Shown here piece after piece: positions 17,102 to 28,379 of a stretch of 64,000 bases of DNA. Each line of letters opens with the position of its first letter. Positions within the stretch are counted from its first letter, which is position 1. The DNA is from Hyphomicrobium sp. (GTDB lineage: Bacteria > Pseudomonadota > Alphaproteobacteria > Rhizobiales > Hyphomicrobiaceae): the NCBI GenBank assembly GCA_002928735.1, contig PERL01000005.1, positions 62,001 through 126,000 on the forward strand. Direction: 5' to 3'. Below the pieces are notes generated by a model. It made no database searches, had not been told where the DNA came from, and was given only the letters and a program-made list of their open reading frames with translations. Both the position numbers and the translations under genes were made by a program.

Positions 17102-17145
17102 GCTTTATTCATTCGGGTGATGCTAACGCCCGCCCCGCCCCGCCC

Positions 17146-19860
<2,715 letters not shown>

Positions 19861-20101
19861 GATAGGTCTCCTCGGAAGCTTGATGGTGAAGTCTCAGCCG
19901 GTGTGCGGCGGCCATGGTTTTGCAATGCAGCGCCCGTACGGACGCGCGGATCGCGCGAATTTTTTTGCACTGGCGAAATCATGGGCAAGCCTTTTATATA
20001 GGCGCAAACCGGAGAGAACCAGCCACCCTGCGCGTGCGATTTTGCGGCAATCCGCCTCTCTTTAGTGCAATGCGAAAGCGGCTCTTCGTTGGATAACCCT
20101 A

Positions 20102-20725
20102 GTGCGCTTGTCGGTTAAACATCTCGTCGTTGATCGCGGCGCGCGGCGCATCGTGGACGATTTGTCGTTCGCGGTGGAGGCGGGCGAGGCGCTCGTGCTC
20201 GTCGGACCCAACGGGGCGGGCAAGACGACGGTGATCCGCACGGTGGCGGGATTGATCGGGGTTGCCGGAGGGTCGATCGCGCTGGAAGGCGGGGATGCAG
20301 AGCGCGAGTTGCCGGCGCAGGCGCATTACATCGGGCATCTCAACGCGCTGAAGCCGTCGCTGACGGTGGAGGAGAATTTGCGCTTCTGGGCGGCCTATCT
20401 CGGTGGAGGGGTCGTGGACGGGGCCGCGATCGATGCGGCGCTGTTGGCGTTTGATTTGGAGCCGCTGGCGATGATCCCGGCGGGGTACTTGTCGGCGGGG
20501 CAGAAGCGGCGGGCGTGCTTGGCTCGGTTGATTGCGACGCCGCGGCCGTTGTGGCTGCTCGATGAGCCGACGGTGTCGCTCGATGCGGCGTCGGTTGCGT
20601 TGCTGGCCAAGCAGGTGGGGCAGCATGTGGCGGGCGGCGGGCTGGTGCTGGCTGCAACGCATATTCCACTGGGATTGGCATCGGAGCGGCAGCTTGAGAT
20701 CGGCATGCGGAGTGCCGCCGCATGA
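20102..20725 (+). CDS. ccmA: Heme exporter ATP-binding protein CcmA
   Basis: 207 residues from a GTG start. Walker A is GPNGAGKTT (about residues 39-47), the signature region is LSAGQKRRACLARL, and Walker B is LWLLDEPTVSLD. The short length and the non-canonical signature are typical of CcmA. It powers release of holo-CcmE from CcmCD in System I cytochrome c maturation at the inner membrane. It is first in a tight ccmABCDG operon, with a four-base overlap into ccmB. Confidence 0.95.
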   Translation: MRLSVKHLVVDRGARRIVDDLSFAVEAGEALVLVGPNGAGKTTVIRTVAGLIGVAGGSIALEGGDAERELPAQAHYIGHLNALKPSLTVEENLRFWAAYLGGGVVDGAAIDAALLAFDLEPLAMIPAGYLSAGQKRRACLARLIATPRPLWLLDEPTVSLDAASVALLAKQVGQHVAGGGLVLAATHIPLGLASERQLEIGMRSAAA

Positions 20726-21390
20726 GTGGCTTCTGGACGCTATTGAAGCGCGATCTTCTGTTGCAGGTGCGGGAAGGCGGGGCGGTTGGCACGGCGCTGG
20801 GGTTCTATCTCATCGTCGTGGCGATGATGCCGTTGGGGCTCGGGCCGGATTTGAATTTGCTGTCGCGGATCGCGCCGGGGGTGCTGTGGATCGCGCTGTT
20901 GCTTGCCGCGCTGCTGTCGTTGCCGCGGATTTTCGAAGCGGATGACGAAGACGGATCGCTGGAGGTGATCGCGACGGGGGATTTGCCGCTGGAACTGGCG
21001 ACGGCGGCGAAGGCGCTGGCGCACTGGATCTCGACGGGGATTCCGCTGGCTTTGTTGGCACCCGTTCTGGGGCTGCTTTTGAACTTGGAACTCAGTGCTT
21101 ATCCGGTGCTGGTGGCGACCATGCTGGTGGGGACGCCGGCGATCAGCTTCCTGGGCTTGGTCGGGGCGGCGCTGACGCTCAGGGCGCGGCGGGGCGGGCT
21201 TTTGCTGGCACTTCTCGTTCTGCCGCTTTACATCCCGACGCTGATTTTCGGGATCGCGGCGATTTCGGCGGCGACGGGTGGTCCGTCCGGCTTCCAGGCC
21301 TCGTTTCTGATCCTGGGGGCCATATCGTTGTTTTCGCTGGTGATCGGCCCGGTCGCGGCGGCGGCGGCGATCCGCTTCCAGACACAATGA
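20722..21390 (+). CDS. ccmB: Heme exporter membrane protein CcmB
   Basis: 222 residues with six hydrophobic helices. The N-terminus FWTLLKRDLLLQVREGGAVG and the following ALGFYLIVVAMMPLGLGPDL are the hallmark CcmB opening, and RIFEADDEDGSLE is also conserved. It is the membrane partner of CcmA and CcmC. The start overlaps the ccmA stop codon. Confidence 0.95.
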   Translation: MSGFWTLLKRDLLLQVREGGAVGTALGFYLIVVAMMPLGLGPDLNLLSRIAPGVLWIALLLAALLSLPRIFEADDEDGSLEVIATGDLPLELATAAKALAHWISTGIPLALLAPVLGLLLNLELSAYPVLVATMLVGTPAISFLGLVGAALTLRARRGGLLLALLVLPLYIPTLIFGIAAISAATGGPSGFQASFLILGAISLFSLVIGPVAAAAAIRFQTQ

Positions 21391-21453
21391 CCGGTTAGCC
21401 CTTAACTCGTCCCACGCGTTGCGCGCGGGGCGTGAAACCCTTAAGTCAGCGCC

Positions 21454-22242
21454 ATGACCCAGACCAACACCGCGCCCCAGCAATCCCTGACGCAGAAGCT
21501 CGCGAACCCAACGCGGTTCATGCAGCTGTCCGGCACACTGATGCCGTGGCTGGCGGGGGCCGCGGCCGCGTTGATTTTGTATGCGCTCTACCTCGCGTTC
21601 TTCGTGGCGCCGGAGGATTATCAGCAGGGGCAGACGGTCAAGATCATGTTCATCCATGTGCCGGCCGCGTGGCTCGGCATGATGGGGTATGCGCTGATTG
21701 CGATTTCGAGTTTCGGGTATCTGGTGTTTAGGCACCCGCTGGCGGATGTATCGGCGAAGGCGGCGGCCCCGTTGGGTGCGGCGTTCACGTTCCTGGCGCT
21801 GGCGACGGGCTCGCTGTGGGGCAAGCCGATGTGGGGCACCTATTGGGTGTGGGACGCGCGGCTGACCTCGATGCTGATCCTCTTGTTTCTCTATTTCGGC
21901 TTGATGGCGTTGCGGTCGGCGATCGATGACGAGGCGCTGGCGGGTAAGTTGTGCGCGGTGCTCGGGCTCGTTGGGGTGACCATCCTGCCGATCATCAAGT
22001 TTTCTGTCGATTGGTGGAACACGCTGCATCAGCCGGCGAGCGTGATCCGCATGGATGGACCGACGATCCATCCGGACCTGTTGTGGCCGCTCATTGTAAG
22101 CGCGCTCGGGTTTTCTCTGTTGTTTTTCGCGCTGCATATGAAGGGCATGCGCAATGAGATCCTGCGGCGGAGGTTGCGGGCGCTGACGATGGCGGAAGTG
22201 GACCGGGCGCGGGGCGTTTCGGCACCGGCGGCGGCGGAGTGA
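21454..22242 (+). CDS. ccmC: Heme handling protein CcmC
   Basis: 262 residues with six membrane helices. The WxWD-type tryptophan motif is TYWVWDARLTSMLILL, flanked by periplasmic His residues (IMFIHVPAAWLG and the VDWWNTLHQPASV loop) that hold heme. CcmC attaches heme to CcmE. A 63-base gap follows ccmB and the stop overlaps the GTG of ccmD. Confidence 0.95.
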   Translation: MTQTNTAPQQSLTQKLANPTRFMQLSGTLMPWLAGAAAALILYALYLAFFVAPEDYQQGQTVKIMFIHVPAAWLGMMGYALIAISSFGYLVFRHPLADVSAKAAAPLGAAFTFLALATGSLWGKPMWGTYWVWDARLTSMLILLFLYFGLMALRSAIDDEALAGKLCAVLGLVGVTILPIIKFSVDWWNTLHQPASVIRMDGPTIHPDLLWPLIVSALGFSLLFFALHMKGMRNEILRRRLRALTMAEVDRARGVSAPAAAE

Positions 22243-22427
22243 GCGCGATGATCGATCTGGGACCGCACGCGGCGTTTATCTGGGCTTCGTATGCGATTTA
22301 TGCGCTTGTTCTTGCCGGTGTGATCGGCTGGCTGGTGTGGGATGGCGCGCGGCTGAAGGCGCGTCTTGCGGCTTTGGACGCGCGGGGCGTTTCGCGCCGG
22401 TCGCGGGCGGCCGCCAAGGAGAGTTGA
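22239..22427 (+). CDS. ccmD: Heme exporter small subunit CcmD
   Basis: 62 residues from a GTG overlapping the ccmC stop, or 59 from an ATG at 22248. The pattern LGPHAAFIWASYAIYALVLA is the conserved CcmD helix, with a cytoplasmic basic tail (ARLKARLAAL). CcmD bridges CcmABC and CcmE. Position and size agree. Confidence 0.9.
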   Translation: MSAMIDLGPHAAFIWASYAIYALVLAGVIGWLVWDGARLKARLAALDARGVSRRSRAAAKES

Positions 22428-22431
22428 GATT

Positions 22432-23040
22432 ATGACGGAGCAGATCGACGGGGTTGCCGAGGGGCGCAGCGGACGGGCGTGGGTGTTCGTGCCGCTGGCG
22501 ATCTTTCTGGCGGTGGCGATCCTGTTTCAGTTTGCGCTGAAATCGGGCGATCCGTCGAAGCTGCCGTCGGCGCTCATCGGCAAGCCGGTGCCAGCGGTGG
22601 ATTTTGCACCGCTTGAGGGGTTGAACGGCACGCAGGGCGCCGTCCCGGGCTTTACCGCAGCCGATCTTGCCAAAGGTGAGGTGACGGTTGTCAATTTCTG
22701 GGCATCGTGGTGCGGACCGTGCGTCGAGGAGCATCCACTGCTGGTGGAATTGGCGAAGGAGCCTGGGCTCAAGCTCGTTGGCGTCAACTACAAGGATGAG
22801 CCGGAAAACGGACGGCGATTTTTGGGGCGTTACGGCAATCCGTTTGCGGCGTTGGGCGTTGATCCGAAAGGCCGGGGCGCAATCGAGTGGGGCGTCTATG
22901 GGATGCCGGAGACGTTTGTCGTCGATGGCCAGGGGCGGATTGCCTACAAGCACGTTGGTCCGCTGACGGAGCAGAGCATCGCGGAGAAGGTGCTGCCGGC
23001 CGTGCGTGCCGCGCAGGGTGCAGCAACGCCGGCCGGCTAG
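22432..23040 (+). CDS. ccmG: Thiol:disulfide interchange protein CcmG/DsbE
   Basis: 202 residues from the ATG at 22432, four bases after ccmD, with a GGAGAG tract upstream. It has an N-terminal signal anchor (VFVPLAIFLAVAILFQFAL, about 18-36) and a periplasmic thioredoxin fold with WCGPC (Cys94, Cys97) and the cis-Pro region YGMPETFVVD. It reduces apocytochrome c Cys residues before heme ligation. It ends the ccm operon in this window; ccmE, ccmF and ccmH are not here. The last four bases overlap the convergent small gene. Confidence 0.95.
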   Translation: MTEQIDGVAEGRSGRAWVFVPLAIFLAVAILFQFALKSGDPSKLPSALIGKPVPAVDFAPLEGLNGTQGAVPGFTAADLAKGEVTVVNFWASWCGPCVEEHPLLVELAKEPGLKLVGVNYKDEPENGRRFLGRYGNPFAALGVDPKGRGAIEWGVYGMPETFVVDGQGRIAYKHVGPLTEQSIAEKVLPAVRAAQGAATPAG

Positions 23041-23252
23041 TCTTCTTCGATTTTCGGTGGAAAGAGGTCCGGGTGTTCGCGCATCAAAGGACGATAAAGT
23101 TCTTCGTCAAGTTCGAAGAAATTGGCCATTATCCGCCGGATGCGCTTAGCATGTTGCTCCTCTAACTGCGTCGTCAATTCAGTCATGGTATTGAACCATT
23201 CTTCGAACTGGGCTGAACACGCGGCAAATTTTCGGGCTAGTTCTTTTTCCAT
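23037..23252 (-). CDS. Small hypothetical protein downstream of carbonic anhydrase
   Basis: 71 residues from the ATG at 23252, or 75 from a TTG at 23264. I do not recognise a family. The sequence is strongly helical and charged (EEWFNTMTELTTQLEEQHAK, then RRIMANFFELDEELYRPLM) and ends in an acidic tail. It starts within 20 bases of the carbonic anhydrase stop, so it would be co-translated with it. Base composition is less GC-rich than neighbouring genes. It could be genuine or a chance frame. Confidence 0.5.
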   Translation of the reverse strand: MEKELARKFAACSAQFEEWFNTMTELTTQLEEQHAKRIRRIMANFFELDEELYRPLMREHPDLFPPKIEED

Positions 23253-23272
23253 AGCAAAATCCAAAGCAAATC

Positions 23273-23911
23273 TCAGAGGGGGAAGAACTCGCCGCGGGAG
23301 TGGTTGAGGATTGAGAGCGTGCCGGTTTTGATGTCGAAGTGGCCGCCGTGGAGGTTGAGTTTGCCCTTCTCTTCGCGTTCGCGGACGAAGGGGAACGAGC
23401 GCAGGTTCTTGATCGAGGTTTTGACCCCTTCCTGCTCCAAAGCGGTGAGCCGCTCTTCGGGCGTCTTGGTTTGATGCGAGGCAAGGACAGAGAGGCGCGC
23501 TTCGTCGAGCATCGACATCCAGCGCGAGATGAACATTGATTCCGTCTGGATGGCGGCTGACTGGTCGAGGGCGGCTTTGACGCCGCCGCAGTTGGCGTGG
23601 CCGAGAATGACGATGTGCTTCACACGCAGGTTCAGGACGGCGAATTCGATGGCCGCGCTGACGCCGTGGAATTTGCCGCCCAGTTCGAACGGCGGAATGA
23701 GGTTGGCAACGTTGCGGGCGACGAAGAGTTCGCCCGGCATGGCGTTGAAGATCGTTTCGGGATCGACGCGGCTATCGCAGCAGGAGACGATCATGACCTC
23801 TGGATTCTGGCCGAACGTCGCCAGTTCCTCGTAGCTGTCGGCGTTGGGCACATAGATGCGGTGCTTGAAGCGGCGATAGCGGTCGGTGAGCGATTCTGGG
23901 AATGAGGACAT
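23273..23911 (-). CDS. Beta-class carbonic anhydrase
   Basis: 212 residues from the ATG at 23911. Zinc ligands are visible: Cys45 in VSCCDSRVD (with the Asp-Arg dyad 46/48) and His105/Cys108 in ILGHANCGG. This is the canonical beta-carbonic anhydrase set. The enzyme interconverts CO2 and bicarbonate in the cytoplasm, which would supply bicarbonate for carboxylases such as those of the ethylmalonyl-CoA pathway. It lies downstream of pdxY on the same strand with a 98-base gap. Confidence 0.95.
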   Translation of the reverse strand: MSSFPESLTDRYRRFKHRIYVPNADSYEELATFGQNPEVMIVSCCDSRVDPETIFNAMPGELFVARNVANLIPPFELGGKFHGVSAAIEFAVLNLRVKHIVILGHANCGGVKAALDQSAAIQTESMFISRWMSMLDEARLSVLASHQTKTPEERLTALEQEGVKTSIKNLRSFPFVREREEKGKLNLHGGHFDIKTGTLSILNHSRGEFFPL

Positions 23912-24009
23912 CGGCGGCTTTCTCTTTTGACGATGATCGCGCTGATGGCGTCGACTAGGGGCGTTTTCTATTGATGCCTGCAAATGTCAAGCATGGCGAG
24001 CCCACGCGT

Positions 24010-24828
24010 CTAGGCAGTTAAGAGCACCAGAGGCGATGGCGGGGAGGCGTAGAGCGGCGCCAGATTGAGGTCATGGCTGCCGGTGCTGACATCGAGGCAT
24101 TGTTCGAGCCAGGCGCTGGCGTGGGCGAGGGCATCGGGCGGGGTTTTGCCGGATGCGAGATGACCGGCGAGCAGTGCGGTGAGCAGGTCACCGGTGCCGG
24201 AGGGGGCTTTGGCGCGCTGGGGGCTGGACGTGGCATGAGCGGACGTCGGGCCGACGAGGAGCGTTGCGAGGTGATCGTTCGCTGCCGGGATCGACGTGGC
24301 AAGGACCAGTGGGGGGCGCAGGGTGCGGGCAGTGCTGATTGCGGTTTGAATTGAGGATACGGGACGGTTTGACAGCCAAGCGAGCTCGAAGGCATTCGGC
24401 GTAGCGATATCGGCCAAGGGGAGAAGCTCATCCCTGAGGGGATTTGCGGTCTCAAGCGGCAGGTACAGTCCTTTGGGGTCGTCGCCGAGAACGGGATCGC
24501 AGATGTATCTCATGGCGGGAGATAACTTGCGGATGCGTTGGACGAGGCCGGCTGCGACCGAGACGTGGGCCTCGGTTGGCAGATAGCCTGTGATGACCAT
24601 GTCGACGGATGACAGCCAGCCGTTCGCGTCGAGGGCGGCGGCCATTCTCTCGAGTGTGGCGGGATCGACAAGTGTTCCAGCGACGTGCGGGTAGGCGGCG
24701 TGGCTCGATAGGACGACGGTGGGCAGCGCGACCACGTCGTGGCCGAGACGTTCAAGCGCCGGGACCATCGCCCGGAGGCCGACATGTCCGTAGGCCACTA
24801 GTGATGAGAGTGCGACGATTCGTGCCAC
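24010..24828 (-). CDS. pdxY: Pyridoxal kinase
   Basis: 272 residues from a GTG at 24828; the frame extends 29 codons upstream without similarity. It starts with ARIVALSSLVAYGHVGLRA, the PdxY substrate-loop SxxxxGxVG pattern. ATP-binding and anion-hole motifs are RYICDPVLGD, IATPNAFELAWL and PSGTGDLLTALLAG, where the Asp is the catalytic base. It belongs to the ribokinase superfamily and phosphorylates pyridoxal to pyridoxal 5'-phosphate (salvage). It is divergent from the malyl-CoA thioesterase gene. Confidence 0.88.
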   Translation of the reverse strand: MARIVALSSLVAYGHVGLRAMVPALERLGHDVVALPTVVLSSHAAYPHVAGTLVDPATLERMAAALDANGWLSSVDMVITGYLPTEAHVSVAAGLVQRIRKLSPAMRYICDPVLGDDPKGLYLPLETANPLRDELLPLADIATPNAFELAWLSNRPVSSIQTAISTARTLRPPLVLATSIPAANDHLATLLVGPTSAHATSSPQRAKAPSGTGDLLTALLAGHLASGKTPPDALAHASAWLEQCLDVSTGSHDLNLAPLYASPPSPLVLLTA

Positions 24829-24938
24829 GCGCTTGGCCCTCCGCCATGGCGCACGGTATTCGTCCAATAGCCGTTTGTGAACAGACGGCGCTTGGCGTAT
24901 TGTTGCAGTGCACAATCAACGTTCGGGCCCGCGCTTTG

Positions 24939-25832
24939 ATGAAAACCAACATTCGACCCCGCCGCAGCGTGCTGTACATGCCCGGTGCCAACGATCGCGC
25001 GTTGGAAAAGGCGAAAGCGTTGCCGGCGGACGCGGTGATCCTCGATCTGGAGGATTCGGTGGCGCCGGAAGCCAAGGTGCAGGCGCGGGAACGGGTGTGC
25101 TCGGTTGTACGCGAAGGCGGATACGGGCGGCGGGAGTTGGTGATCCGCACCAATGCGCTGGAGACGATCTGGGGGGCGACGGACCTTTTGGCAGCGGCTG
25201 AAGCCGCGCCGGATGCGATCCTGATCCCGAAGGTGGCGCATCCCGGAGACATCATCAGCGCAGCGAAAATCTTGAAATCAGTGAATGCGCCGGAGCGGAC
25301 GCGCATCTGGGCGATGATGGAGACCCCGCAGGCGATCCTTTACGCGCGCGAGATCGCGGCCGTGGCCATGGACCCGGAAAACCGGCTCGAATGCTTCGTG
25401 CTGGGGACCAACGATCTTTTGAAGGAATCGCGGGCGCGCGCGCTGGACAACCGGTTTGCCATCGTGCCGTGGCTGGCGCTGACCATCGTGGCGGCGCGGG
25501 CGTTCGGGATCGATATCATCGATGGCGTTTATAATGACTTCAAAGACGAAGAGGGCTTCCGCAAGGAGTGCGAGCACGGGCGGACGCTTGGCATGGATGG
25601 CAAGACGCTGATCCATCCCTCGCAGGTGGGGCCGTGCAACGAAGTGTTTACGCCGACGGACGACGAGGTGGAGTGGTCGCGCAAGATCATCGACGCCTTC
25701 TCGCAGCCCGCAAATTCGCAGAAGGGCGTTATCACCGTCGAGGGCAAGATGGTGGAGCGGCTGCATCTGGTGATGGCGCGGCGGACGGCGGCGATCGCAC
25801 ATGCGGTGCGCGAGATCGACGACTGGTTCTGA
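24939..25832 (+). CDS. mcl2: HpcH/HpaI (CitE-like) CoA ester lyase, probably (3S)-malyl-CoA thioesterase
   Basis: 297 residues from the ATG at 24939. The CitE-type TIM barrel has RRSVLYMPGANDRALEKA, the VILDLEDSVAP motif (about 33-42), WAMMETPQAIL with the Mg-ligand Glu, FVLGTNDLLKE and GKTLIHPSQVGPCNEVF. From memory, the pattern is much closer to Rhodobacter Mcl2, the (3S)-malyl-CoA thioesterase, than to Mcl1 malyl-CoA lyase. It would release malate from malyl-CoA at the end of the ethylmalonyl-CoA pathway. A mesaconyl-CoA hydratase follows after 150 bases, supporting this. The lyase/thioesterase distinction is not certain from sequence. Confidence 0.8.
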   Translation: MKTNIRPRRSVLYMPGANDRALEKAKALPADAVILDLEDSVAPEAKVQARERVCSVVREGGYGRRELVIRTNALETIWGATDLLAAAEAAPDAILIPKVAHPGDIISAAKILKSVNAPERTRIWAMMETPQAILYAREIAAVAMDPENRLECFVLGTNDLLKESRARALDNRFAIVPWLALTIVAARAFGIDIIDGVYNDFKDEEGFRKECEHGRTLGMDGKTLIHPSQVGPCNEVFTPTDDEVEWSRKIIDAFSQPANSQKGVITVEGKMVERLHLVMARRTAAIAHAVREIDDWF

Positions 25833-25985
25833 TGGCCGGGGCCGCTGCTGCGACGCTTGCGCGCGGCGGGGACGGGCACCTGAGACGGCATGGGCGGTGG
25901 ACAGCCTGCGCCATAGGCTCTAATCGCGTCCAGAAATCCCGTTTTTCCGATCACTTTCAGACGTTCCGACATGAGGGCGCGCGCC

Positions 25986-27044
25986 ATGACGACGACCAAG
26001 ACCAATGCCGGCAACTTCTTCGAAGACTATAAATTTGGGCAGATCCTGACCCATTCGACGCCGCGCACAGTCACGGAAGGCGATGCGGCGGTTTACATGA
26101 GCCTTTATGGGCCGCGGTTCGCTGTGACTTCGTCGGATCAGTTCGCCAAGGCGATCGGGTATCCGCGGGCGCCGCTCGACGATCTGCTGACCTTTCATGT
26201 GGTGTTCGGCAAGACGGTGCCGGATATCTCGCTCAATGCGATCGCCAACCTCGGCTATGCGAGCGGCCGATTTTTAAAGCCCGCTTATCCCGGCGATACG
26301 CTGTCGACGGTTTCGGAAGTGATCGGGCTGAAAGAGAACTCCAACAAGGAGACGGGCACAGTTTACGTCCGGTCGACGGGGCGGAACCAGAACGGCGAGG
26401 TCGTGCTGGAGTACGTGCGCTGGGTGATGGTGCGCAAGCGGGACAAGACTGCTCCCGTTGGTGAGGCAGTGGTGCCGAAGCTGCCCGACCGGATCGATCC
26501 ATCGGAACTGGGTTCCGCGGTGCCGGCGATCAATACGGCCGCTTACGATCTGGCGCTGGCGGGTAGCCCCTATCGCTGGGGCGACTATGAGGTGGGCGAG
26601 AAGATCGACCATGTCGACGGCATGACGATTGAAGAAGCCGAACATCAAATGGCGACGCGGCTTTATCAAAACACGGCGAAGGTGCACTTCAATCAGCATA
26701 CCGAGTCCAAGGGCCGGTTCGGAAAGCGGATCATCTACGGCGGCGTCGTGATTTCGCTGGCGCGTGCGCTGTCGTTCAACGGCTTGAACAACGCGTTCCA
26801 TCTGGCGGCGATCAACGGCGGGCGGCATGTGGCGCCGCTTTTTGCAGGCGATACCGTCTATGCTTGGTCGGAAATTCTCGAGAAGGCCGAAATTCCGGGC
26901 CGGAGCGATGTCGGCGCGCTGCGCATCCGGCTCGTCGCGGTGAAAAATCAGGACTGCGCCGCGTTCCCGCTGAAGACAGAAAGCGGCGAGTATGCCGACG
27001 GTGTGATCCTCGATTTCGACGCTTGGGTCGTGCTGCCCCGGTAA
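25986..27044 (+). CDS. mch: Mesaconyl-CoA hydratase (double MaoC hot-dog)
   Basis: 352 residues from an ATG at 25986; an ATG at 25971 is an alternative. It has two tandem MaoC-like hot-dog domains, with NFFEDYKFGQILTHSTPRTV opening the first and SPYRWGDYEVGEKIDHVDGM opening the second. The second contains NTAKVHFNQHTESKGRFGKR, where the catalytic Asp/His dyad of hydratases is expected (here Asn/His). The whole-length architecture matches the mesaconyl-C1-CoA hydratase (beta-methylmalyl-CoA dehydratase) of the ethylmalonyl-CoA pathway. This enzyme makes beta-methylmalyl-CoA, which is then split to glyoxylate and propionyl-CoA. Confidence 0.85.
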   Translation: MTTTKTNAGNFFEDYKFGQILTHSTPRTVTEGDAAVYMSLYGPRFAVTSSDQFAKAIGYPRAPLDDLLTFHVVFGKTVPDISLNAIANLGYASGRFLKPAYPGDTLSTVSEVIGLKENSNKETGTVYVRSTGRNQNGEVVLEYVRWVMVRKRDKTAPVGEAVVPKLPDRIDPSELGSAVPAINTAAYDLALAGSPYRWGDYEVGEKIDHVDGMTIEEAEHQMATRLYQNTAKVHFNQHTESKGRFGKRIIYGGVVISLARALSFNGLNNAFHLAAINGGRHVAPLFAGDTVYAWSEILEKAEIPGRSDVGALRIRLVAVKNQDCAAFPLKTESGEYADGVILDFDAWVVLPR

Positions 27045-27243
27045 ATTAGGGGTTAAATCTCACACTCGTTAAGGTTGAACCGGTGCTAAAGTTACCTCCG
27101 GTTAGCTGATTGTTGTCGATTTATCGCTAAACAGACTTTCTAGGACGAGGGGTGCGGTCCGTGGGCGTTAAAGCGGCACGGGTGACAGCCCATCGCCAAT
27201 CGGCGTATTTGTCCGACTACGTCCCATCAGGGGACGGAGGTTT

Positions 27244-28236
27244 TTGGGGATCCTCGGCGTGACATTAAAGGTCGCCGTCATTGGAGCTGGGCTTGCGGGG
27301 CTGTCATGCGCTCGCGATTTGCGCCGCGCGGGATTCTTCGTCGAGGTTTTCGAACAAGAGCGTGTGATCGGTGGGCGGTTGTCGACGGCGCGGCTCGGCA
27401 CGGACAGCTTTGATTACGGCGCGCAATATCTGACCGGGCGCTCGGCAAAGTTCCGCAATTTCCTCGATGAAGTGGCTGGGCTTGGTTATGCGGCCCGTTG
27501 GACCCCGCGGAGCCAGGTGAGCGGGCCCGAGGGCGGCGGGCAGATGAATTCGTGGTTCGTGGGCACGCCGGGCATGGCGTCGATCGTGCGGCCATTGACG
27601 GAGAGCCTGCGCATTCAGACCTCTCGCCGGGTGCATACGCTGGAGCGCGTCGATAAGAGCTGGAAAATCTGGTTCGAGGATGAAACGTCCGTGGGACCGT
27701 TCGCGGCCGTCGCGGTATGCGTGCCGGCGCCGGAAGCCCGCTTGTTGTTGGGCCGGGTCGGCGACATGACGCAAATCATGGGTCGAGTGCGCATGGCGCC
27801 GTGCTGGGCGCTTATGATCCAGTTCGATGAGCGCGTGCTGCCGGAACAGGATGTGTTTTCGGATATGACTGAAACGATCCGCTGGATCGCGCGCAACAAT
27901 ACCAAGCCAGGCCGCGGCGGCCGTGGTGAGACGATCGTCATTCATGCCTCTCCAGCATGGAGCCGGCAGACCGAAGATGTCGATCCGGACGCGGTGGCGG
28001 ACGAGTTGTGGAGTGAGGCGTCGCACGCGCTGGGACTGCCGCCGGTGCGGCCGAACCGGAAGTCGGCCTACCTGTGGCGGCATGGGCTGGTGGAGCAGTC
28101 GCTCGGGGAGACGTTCATCTACTCTCACGAACATTGTGTCGGGGCGGCCGGCGATTGGTGCCTTGGCCGGCTGGCAGAACATGCTTTCGAGAGCGGCACA
28201 GGCCTCGCCAAGTCAATCATCAATTCGCTGGAGTGA
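27244..28236 (+). CDS. FAD-dependent oxidoreductase, renalase-like
   Basis: 330 residues from a TTG at 27244 close behind GGAGG; a GTG at 27259 is possible. The N-terminal dinucleotide motif is VAVIGAGLAGLSCARDLRRA, followed by VFEQERVIGGRLST and a FDYGAQYLTGRSAKF motif typical of renalase and bacterial dihydropyridine-type flavoproteins. The C-terminal FAD-clamp GAAGDWCLGRLAEHAFESG is intact. Bacterial renalases oxidise off-pathway NAD(P)H isomers; the substrate here is inferred only by family. It stands alone between mch and sdhC. Confidence 0.85.
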   Translation: MGILGVTLKVAVIGAGLAGLSCARDLRRAGFFVEVFEQERVIGGRLSTARLGTDSFDYGAQYLTGRSAKFRNFLDEVAGLGYAARWTPRSQVSGPEGGGQMNSWFVGTPGMASIVRPLTESLRIQTSRRVHTLERVDKSWKIWFEDETSVGPFAAVAVCVPAPEARLLLGRVGDMTQIMGRVRMAPCWALMIQFDERVLPEQDVFSDMTETIRWIARNNTKPGRGGRGETIVIHASPAWSRQTEDVDPDAVADELWSEASHALGLPPVRPNRKSAYLWRHGLVEQSLGETFIYSHEHCVGAAGDWCLGRLAEHAFESGTGLAKSIINSLE

Positions 28237-28280
28237 CGCTGCCCGGCGCTGCAGGGACGGAATTCGGGACCTTGCCGCTA

Positions 28281-28319
28281 TGCCAGGGGGTTAGACCTTA
28301 GGTCTGCGCCCCTCTGGCA
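28281..28319. terminator. Large hairpin between flavoprotein gene and sdhC
   Basis: TGCCAGGGGG and CCCCTCTGGCA form the outer stem with one bulge, and AGACC/GGTCT forms an inner stem with a TTA loop. It is located 45 bases after the stop codon. There is no T-run; it is probably the end of the flavoprotein transcript, or a structured sdh leader. Confidence 0.5.
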
Positions 28320-28379
28320 AATTGCGGCGGCGGGCAGAGCGGGCTAGAAGGCGGGATATCCAGATACCCGGGAGCCTTC

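Noticed and set aside
20740-22137. 465-codon open frame antisense to ccmB and ccmC
   Set aside because: Shadow frame; the sense strand encodes two clear membrane proteins.
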